Of a stretch of 64,000 bases of DNA, positions 59,656 to 64,000 are shown in pieces (position 1 is the first letter of the stretch; every line of letters begins with the position of its first letter). The notes under the pieces were generated by a model that worked only from the letters and a program-made list of their open reading frames with translations, did not search any database and was not told where the DNA came from. The position numbers and the translations under genes were made by a program. The stretch is from Runella aurantiaca (lineage in GTDB: Bacteria; Bacteroidota; Bacteroidia; Cytophagales; Spirosomataceae): contig NZ_QPIW01000015.1 of assembly GCF_003339505.1 (NCBI RefSeq), positions 1 to 64,000 of the forward strand. The letters are read 5' to 3'.

Positions 59656-60690
59656 TCAATCTGCTTTGTCTAATTTAAACGTAAACGTGGTTCCTTTATC
59701 TATCTTGCTCGCAACCGTAATTTTTGAACCGTGAGCGTTAATTATGTGCTTTACAATGGCCAATCCCAGACCAGTTCCTCCTTTTTCTTTTGAGCGACTT
59801 TTGTCTACCCGATAAAATCGCTCAAAAATCCGCGATAAATGTTCGGGCGGAATCCCTGGGCCATTATCACGCACGGTTACAAGAAAATGTTTTTTATCTT
59901 CCTCAAAATGTACAATTACCTTGCCATTATCATTTCCGTATTTAATGGCATTTTCGATGAGATTTGTCATTACCTGACTTATCCGCTGCGGGTCTGCTTT
60001 TACCCACACGTGCAGCATTCGGTCGGGTTTTATTTTAAGAACTGTATTCCGCTGATTGGCCTTGTTTTCGAGTTGTTCGCATACTTCAAGGGTAATTAGC
60101 CGTAAATCAACGCGGTCTTTACGCATTCTGATTTCGCCCGTTTCCATTTGTGAAAGCGCCACCAAGTCTTTGACCAACGCATCTAGTCCGTCCAAACTTT
60201 TAGCGGCTTTTTGCAGAAATTTATCCCGTACTTTCTCGTCGTCCATCGCCCCGTCCAATAAGGTATGAATGAACCCCTGCGCGGCAAAAATGGGGGTTTT
60301 CAGCTCGTGCGAAACATCGGCCAGAAACTCCCGCCTAAAAACCTCCATTTTCTTCAATTCATCTATTTCCTGCTGTTTGCGGGCCACATATACAAAAATC
60401 TCCTGATTCAGTTTTTTGAGGGGATTGGGGTCACTGACAATGTTCTTACGAGGAAAACTAAAATCCTTCAATTTAAGGCGCTGAATGGTTTCGTGCATTT
60501 TGGTTACTTCTCGGTACACCAAAATCTCAATAGCGTATAAAATCAGAAAAAACGCGCCAAAAAAACCAGCAACTCCCGACACAAAAAGCATGCTCAGCGT
60601 GGTGCCGCTGACAAACGAAAGGAAGGCCACTGTGATGCCTGAAATGGCAAAAGCCAGCAATAAAGCGGTGATACGCGGGTTGATACGCAT
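59656..60690 (-). CDS. PhoR-like sensor histidine kinase
   Basis: The 344-residue membrane kinase has two N-terminal membrane helices (about residues 8-28 and 34-54), a HAMP-like linker, the phospho-acceptor His128 in ADVSHELKTPIF, and the N- and G-boxes NLIENAIKYGN and GPGIPPEHLSRIFERFYRV. It has no periplasmic sensor domain of note. No response regulator lies beside it, so its partner must be elsewhere. Confidence 0.9.
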   Translation of the reverse strand: MRINPRITALLLAFAISGITVAFLSFVSGTTLSMLFVSGVAGFFGAFFLILYAIEILVYREVTKMHETIQRLKLKDFSFPRKNIVSDPNPLKKLNQEIFVYVARKQQEIDELKKMEVFRREFLADVSHELKTPIFAAQGFIHTLLDGAMDDEKVRDKFLQKAAKSLDGLDALVKDLVALSQMETGEIRMRKDRVDLRLITLEVCEQLENKANQRNTVLKIKPDRMLHVWVKADPQRISQVMTNLIENAIKYGNDNGKVIVHFEEDKKHFLVTVRDNGPGIPPEHLSRIFERFYRVDKSRSKEKGGTGLGLAIVKHIINAHGSKITVASKIDKGTTFTFKLDKAD

Positions 60691-60708
60691 AATGAATGAT
60701 TTTCAGCG

Positions 60709-60716
60709 CAAAGGTA
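60709..60716 (-). promoter_or_regulatory. -7 promoter motif of the PhoR-like kinase gene
   Basis: On the minus strand this reads TACCTTTG, an exact TANNTTTG match 19 bases before the start codon. No -33 box is clear. Confidence 0.4.
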
Positions 60717-60750
60717 GATAAATTTTTTTGCCGAAATTTTAAGAAATTAT

Positions 60751-60781
60751 TTTGTCTTCTGCTTGACTATCTGTAACTTTG
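60751..60781 (+). promoter_or_regulatory. Consensus promoter of rpmG
   Basis: TTTG at 60751-60754 and TAACTTTG at 60774-60781 are separated by 19 bases, an exact match to the Bacteroidota promoter consensus. The start codon of rpmG follows 30 bases downstream. It is the clearest promoter in the window. Confidence 0.75.
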
Positions 60782-60810
60782 CACTCCGTTTTCAAATTTG
60801 ACGTAAAGCA

Positions 60811-60993
60811 ATGGCAAAGAAAGGTAACAGAATACAAGTAATTTTGGAATGCACAGCGCAGAAAGAATCGGGCGTTCCAGGGATGTCACGTTACATCACA
60901 ACTAAGAACCGCAAAAATACTCCAGGACGTATGGAGTTTAAGAAATACAATCCGTATTTGAAAAAAGTAACGGTTCATAAAGAAATTAAATAA
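60811..60993 (+). CDS. rpmG: 50S ribosomal protein L33
   Basis: The 60-residue ribosomal protein begins [17 protein letters not shown] and contains [20 protein letters not shown], the Bacteroidota form of L33. It lacks the zinc-binding cysteine pairs (one Cys only), so it is the zinc-free type. It heads the L33-DUF4295-ftsY group. In this phylum rpmB (L28) usually comes just before it, but it is absent here. Confidence 0.96.
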   Translation: MAKKGNRIQVILECTAQKESGVPGMSRYITTKNRKNTPGRMEFKKYNPYLKKVTVHKEIK

Positions 60994-61077
60994 TTCGTTA
61001 TTTGTTCATCGTTAATAGTCAACAAGTGCTGTTAACTGACTGACCGTTAACAATTAACAATTTTAACTTATACAACA

Positions 61078-61230
61078 ATGGCAAAGAAAGTAGTTGCAAC
61101 CCTGAAAAAAGAAGGTGGTAAGACTTACGCCAAAGTGATTCAAGCAATTAAATCACCAAAGACTGGCGCTTACACATTTAAGGAGGTTATCGTTCCTACC
61201 GACGAAGTACAGGCTGCGTTGAAAAACTAA
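61078..61230 (+). CDS. DUF4295 small basic protein
   Basis: The 50-residue product begins MAKKVVATLKKEGGKTYAKV and ends EVQAALKN. DUF4295 proteins are typical of Bacteroidota and almost always lie between L33 and ftsY, suggesting a ribosome-linked role. It is followed by an intrinsic terminator, so ftsY has its own promoter. Confidence 0.9.
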   Translation: MAKKVVATLKKEGGKTYAKVIQAIKSPKTGAYTFKEVIVPTDEVQAALKN

Positions 61231-61263
61231 TCCGCAACCTCTGTTACCATAACGATATTTGAT

Positions 61264-61284
61264 AAAGTCCCGATAAGGGACTTT
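61264..61284 (+). terminator. Terminator of rpmG-DUF4295
   Basis: The arms AAAGTCCC (61264-61271) and GGGACTTT (61277-61284) pair perfectly around a GATAA loop. A T-run follows directly, typical of an intrinsic terminator. Confidence 0.8.
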
Positions 61285-61293
61285 TTTTGTTTT

Positions 61294-61301
61294 TATATTT
61301 G
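61294..61301 (+). promoter_or_regulatory. -7 promoter motif of ftsY
   Basis: TATATTTG matches TANNTTTG exactly and lies just after the rpmG-DUF4295 terminator. Transcription from here would give a leader of about 100 bases containing the GC-rich element. The -33 region is T-rich without a well-placed TTTG. Confidence 0.4.
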
Positions 61302-61384
61302 TGCGTTTTTTATTTGTGTGTTCTCCAGCAACCCTCCGAATTTGTTTATTCTGCCGAGCGTTGCTGGCCGTAAACTATAAACTG

Positions 61385-61401
61385 CCGCACGGGCGGCCCC
61401 G
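61385..61401 (+). repeat. GC-rich leader element, copy 3
   Basis: CCGCACGGGCGGCCCCG ends 9 bases before the ftsY start codon and is identical over 17 bases to the element before the methyltransferase gene at 42163, in the same orientation relative to its gene. Its GC content is far above its AT-rich surroundings. Confidence 0.55.
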
Positions 61402-61410
61402 CTACGTACT

Positions 61411-62367
61411 ATGGGTTTATTTGATTTCTTCTCTAAAGAGAAAAAAGAATCGCTTGATAAAGGGCTGGAAAAATCTAAGGAAAGTATCTTCGGAAAAATC
61501 AGCCGGGCAATTGTAGGGAAATCTACCGTTGATGAAGACGTACTCGATGAATTGGAAGATATTCTGATCAGTTCTGACGTGGGCGTGGGTACAACCGTCA
61601 AGATTATAAAGCGAATTGAAGAGCGCGTAGCACGCGATAAATACACTGGCACCTCAGAACTTGACAGTATCCTGCGCGACGAAATAGCCACTTTACTGAC
61701 AGAAAATAAATCGCTCGATTTTAAGGATAGTTTTGAGACCGACAACTTACCAAAACCATACGTCATTATGGTCGTAGGTGTAAACGGCGCGGGCAAAACC
61801 ACCACCATAGGCAAACTCGCCCATCAGTTTACAAAACGCGGCAAAAAAGTAGTTTTAGGTGCGGGTGATACCTTTCGAGCCGCCGCCGTAGACCAACTCA
61901 AAACCTGGGGGCAGCGCGCTGGCGTATTGGTCATCGACCACGGCATGAACACCGACCCTGCCGCCGTGGCGCACGATGCCGTGAAAAAAGGCGTGGAAAT
62001 GAATGCCGATGTGGTCATCATTGATACCGCAGGTCGTTTGCATACTAAGGTCAATTTGATGAACGAGTTATCAAAAATCAAACGCGTCATGCAGAAGTTT
62101 CTGCCCGAAGCACCGCATGAGGTACTCTTGGTGTTGGATGGAAGTACGGGCCAAAATGCCGTTATTCAAGCCCGTGAGTTTACCAAAGCCACCGACGTAA
62201 CGGCCTTAGCCATTACCAAACTGGACGGCACTGCAAAAGGTGGCGTAGTAATCGGAATTTCGGACGAATTCAAAATCCCCGTCAAATACATCGGAGTAGG
62301 TGAGAAAATGGACGATTTACAGGTGTTTGACCGCGCTCAATTTGTAGATTCGCTGTTTAAGAAATAA
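61411..62367 (+). CDS. ftsY: Signal recognition particle receptor FtsY
   Basis: This GTPase docks SRP-ribosome complexes at the inner membrane for co-translational insertion. The 318-residue product has the N domain (about residues 1-95) and the G domain with GVNGAGKTTTIGKLA (Lys129 in G1), DTFRAAAVDQL, DTAGR and TKLDGTAKGG. The acidic A domain is nearly absent, normal in this phylum. It ends at a shared terminator. Confidence 0.96.
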   Translation: MGLFDFFSKEKKESLDKGLEKSKESIFGKISRAIVGKSTVDEDVLDELEDILISSDVGVGTTVKIIKRIEERVARDKYTGTSELDSILRDEIATLLTENKSLDFKDSFETDNLPKPYVIMVVGVNGAGKTTTIGKLAHQFTKRGKKVVLGAGDTFRAAAVDQLKTWGQRAGVLVIDHGMNTDPAAVAHDAVKKGVEMNADVVIIDTAGRLHTKVNLMNELSKIKRVMQKFLPEAPHEVLLVLDGSTGQNAVIQAREFTKATDVTALAITKLDGTAKGGVVIGISDEFKIPVKYIGVGEKMDDLQVFDRAQFVDSLFKK

Positions 62368-62387
62368 GCGATAGCTGCCATAGCAGA

Positions 62388-62427
62388 AAAAAGCGAGCAG
62401 ACACTCATATGCGTCTGCTCGCTTTTT
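62388..62427. terminator. Bidirectional terminator between ftsY and the barrel protein gene
   Basis: The arms AAAAAGCGAGCAGAC (62388-62402) and GTCTGCTCGCTTTTT (62413-62427) pair perfectly over 15 bases around a 10-base loop. The A- and T-runs give a U-tract in both directions. Confidence 0.85.
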
Positions 62428-62428
62428 G

Positions 62429-63592
62429 TTAGAATACGTAGGATAAACTTAGATTGGGCCGAAGGCCGCCACTTAGGTTTGCGCTCCAGTTTTTATACTC
62501 TGTATTCGCTTGGCTACTATAATTGATTAACAGATCTGCCAATTGAGTTTCCACTAAAAAATGATTACTGATCAAATAGGCCAATCCTATATTCGGTCGT
62601 AGTTCAAAGGTGTTAAGATGCCCAATTGAATTAGTAGATGCATCTTTTTGTTCCTGATTATTGCGTATATAATCGAATTCAACTTCCCAATAAGGAGTAA
62701 GACGCGTAGCAAAAAAATATTGCTTCCTAAAAATACCTACTCGGTACATACTTCTTTTAGTGATAATTTGGGGCGTAGAAGTAACTTCAGAATAATTTTT
62801 ACTATATCCCATTCTTACTCCAATCATTGTTCTATTCTTGACAAACTTTCCTATCTGTAGAGATACATTCGTCTCATTTTCATCGGATTGACTTGGAATT
62901 GAAGATTGGTTAGAAAGATTATTTCTTAATCGACGCGTATCCACATCAAAACCTGCACCCAACGTCCATCTCCCTTTATTTAAAATAGACAGCTCTTTGG
63001 TCTCAGCCTCAAACGAAGTAGGCTTAATCCAGTAAAGTAATCCCGTAGAAAAACCATAACTGTTGAGAGGAAAAGTATTGGAAGATGTGGCAAGTTGTAT
63101 GGCTAAATGTTTATTGAAAAAATAGAGTGCACCTGCTTCAAAAATAGGCCGAATTGAAAAATTTCGTTCTTTAGATGTCAGTTCCTGTTTACCATCAACG
63201 CTTTGCTTAATGTTAAAAAAGCTTCCAGAAATACTAAGCCCCCCTCCTACAAACCCTCGCCAACGCTCTTTTCCAAAAAAATAAAGCCCGCTCGAATTAA
63301 GTGAAAGTGAACCATAAGGGTTAGAAAGTTTTGAATTATTATTTTTCCAGTAGTTCCTACTAAAGGTTTCAGATACTCCGATACGCCATAGAATATCATC
63401 TTTGATAAATTTCCCGTAGGAAATTCCCGAGGACAGCGAAAAGGTACCAGATTTATTGTGACTGTTTTTAGGGTAAATATTTGCAGAATACCCTGTCGAA
63501 ATATTCCCAGAAATAAAGGAATTTCCTTTTTCGGTTTGGGCAAAGGCCGCAGTAGCAAGCAACAGAAGGACTAATGTAAAGCTGTGTTTCAT
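62429..63592 (-). CDS. Outer-membrane beta-barrel protein
   Basis: The 387-residue protein has a signal peptide ending LLATAAFAQ. The mature part has alternating hydrophobic/polar strands rich in Tyr, Ser and Asn (SGISYGKFIKDDILWRIGVS, FYWKVEFDY-like) and a final aromatic strand ending LSLSYVF, typical of outer-membrane barrels. No family name can be given with confidence. It is more AT-rich than its neighbours. The start at 63592 (MKHSFTLVL) is preferred over an upstream in-frame ATG. Confidence 0.75.
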   Translation of the reverse strand: MKHSFTLVLLLLATAAFAQTEKGNSFISGNISTGYSANIYPKNSHNKSGTFSLSSGISYGKFIKDDILWRIGVSETFSRNYWKNNNSKLSNPYGSLSLNSSGLYFFGKERWRGFVGGGLSISGSFFNIKQSVDGKQELTSKERNFSIRPIFEAGALYFFNKHLAIQLATSSNTFPLNSYGFSTGLLYWIKPTSFEAETKELSILNKGRWTLGAGFDVDTRRLRNNLSNQSSIPSQSDENETNVSLQIGKFVKNRTMIGVRMGYSKNYSEVTSTPQIITKRSMYRVGIFRKQYFFATRLTPYWEVEFDYIRNNQEQKDASTNSIGHLNTFELRPNIGLAYLISNHFLVETQLADLLINYSSQANTEYKNWSANLSGGLRPNLSLSYVF

Positions 63593-63730
63593 GGCGTGTA
63601 AGATTTGAGTGGATAAATTCACTTTTACAACGCCTTTTTGAAGAAATTATTGACTCCTAAACGTCTAAAAAAAATGTTAAAAAAGCACAAGAATAGACCC
63701 TGTACTTTTTGACATTTGAGCGTGAGAAAG

Positions 63731-64000
63731 TTACGCCAAAATAGGCTTCACAACTTTTCCGTGTACATCGGTCAAACGGTAGCGCCTGCCTTGTGACTTG
63801 AAGGTAAGCTGCTCGTGGTCAATCCCCAACAAGTGCATGACCGTAGCCTGAAAATCATGTACGTGGACTGGGTCACGCACAATATTATAACTAAAATCGT
63901 CGGTTTCTCCGTGAATGTAGCCCTTTTTCACCCCTGCTCCAGCCATCCAAATGGTAAAGCATCGCGGGTGGTGATCGCGGCCGTAGTTTTCTTTGGTGAG
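63731..64000 (-). CDS. DUF1501 protein, C-terminal part (cut by the window edge)
   Basis: The 89 residues from the right edge to the TAA at 63731 include [36 protein letters not shown] and LTDVHGKVV, the C-terminal signature of DUF1501 proteins related to sulfatases. The N-terminus lies beyond 64000. Related genes in Bacteroidota are usually paired with a DUF1800- or cytochrome-type gene upstream, which cannot be seen here. Confidence 0.85.
   Translation of the reverse strand, partial: LTKENYGRDHHPRCFTIWMAGAGVKKGYIHGETDDFSYNIVRDPVHVHDFQATVMHLLGIDHEQLTFKSQGRRYRLTDVHGKVVKPILA

Overview
The window looks like chromosome from a member of the Bacteroidota, most likely the order Cytophagales in a Runella/Dyadobacter/Spirosoma-like lineage. 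This is inferred from several signs. A DUF4295 small protein follows ribosomal protein L33 directly. Starts lack Shine-Dalgarno sequences. Many genes carry the Bacteroidota -7 motif TANNTTTG, and the best have a TTG/TTTG box about 17-21 bases upstream. DUF4846, DUF4286, DUF3857 and TIGR04282 genes are also present. By eye the GC content is in the mid-forties percent. No rRNA, tRNA, CRISPR array, complete IS element or prophage was seen.

Layout. 0-14 kb: purH, an MFS transporter, secreted or periplasmic hydrolases (alpha/beta hydrolase, DUF4846, M15 peptidase, S9 prolyl oligopeptidase, M48 lipoprotein), pruA, a GMC oxidoreductase and small exported proteins. 14-21 kb: an RDD / SpoIIM / multipass membrane protein group, an unusual pentapeptide-repeat LytS-type histidine kinase, an RluA pseudouridine synthase, glyA and rnhB. 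21.5-25.5 kb: a three-gene polysaccharide export block (Wza-like, CpsB/YwqE-like PHP phosphatase, Wzc-like BY-kinase) with no glycosyltransferases beside it. 25.8-43.9 kb: mostly housekeeping genes, including a TPR membrane protein, a PfkB kinase, hemB, a FAS1 lipoprotein, pbpC, an AlbA_2 protein, an amino-acid permease, a DUF3857 protein, a SPOR lipoprotein, gmd, rlmB, an O-methyltransferase, rplU-rpmA and mutM.

43.9-45 kb holds a damaged toxin-antitoxin locus. An antitoxin-like gene is followed by a RelE-type toxin whose first 60 and last 39 codons are separated by about 540 bp of very AT-rich DNA carrying one small membrane-protein gene. Next come gatC, an ECF sigma factor with two membrane-protein partners, a conserved 488-residue protein of unknown function, and a secreted protein built of three long repeats.

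50.2-59.5 kb is a nine-gene, minus-strand glycan-type cluster: a nucleotide-sugar epimerase, four GT2 glycosyltransferases, a GT39-like membrane enzyme, a methyltransferase, a beta-propeller glycosidase-like protein and a phytanoyl-CoA-dioxygenase-like oxygenase. Some genes overlap by four bases (ATGA). It is the best candidate here for an uncharacterised pathway. The window closes with a PhoR-like kinase, rpmG-DUF4295-ftsY, an outer-membrane barrel protein and the truncated 3' end of a DUF1501 gene.

A short GC-rich sequence (core CCGCACGGGCGGCCCCG) lies just upstream of three unrelated start codons, always in the same orientation to the gene. Long perfect palindromes also mark some gene junctions.
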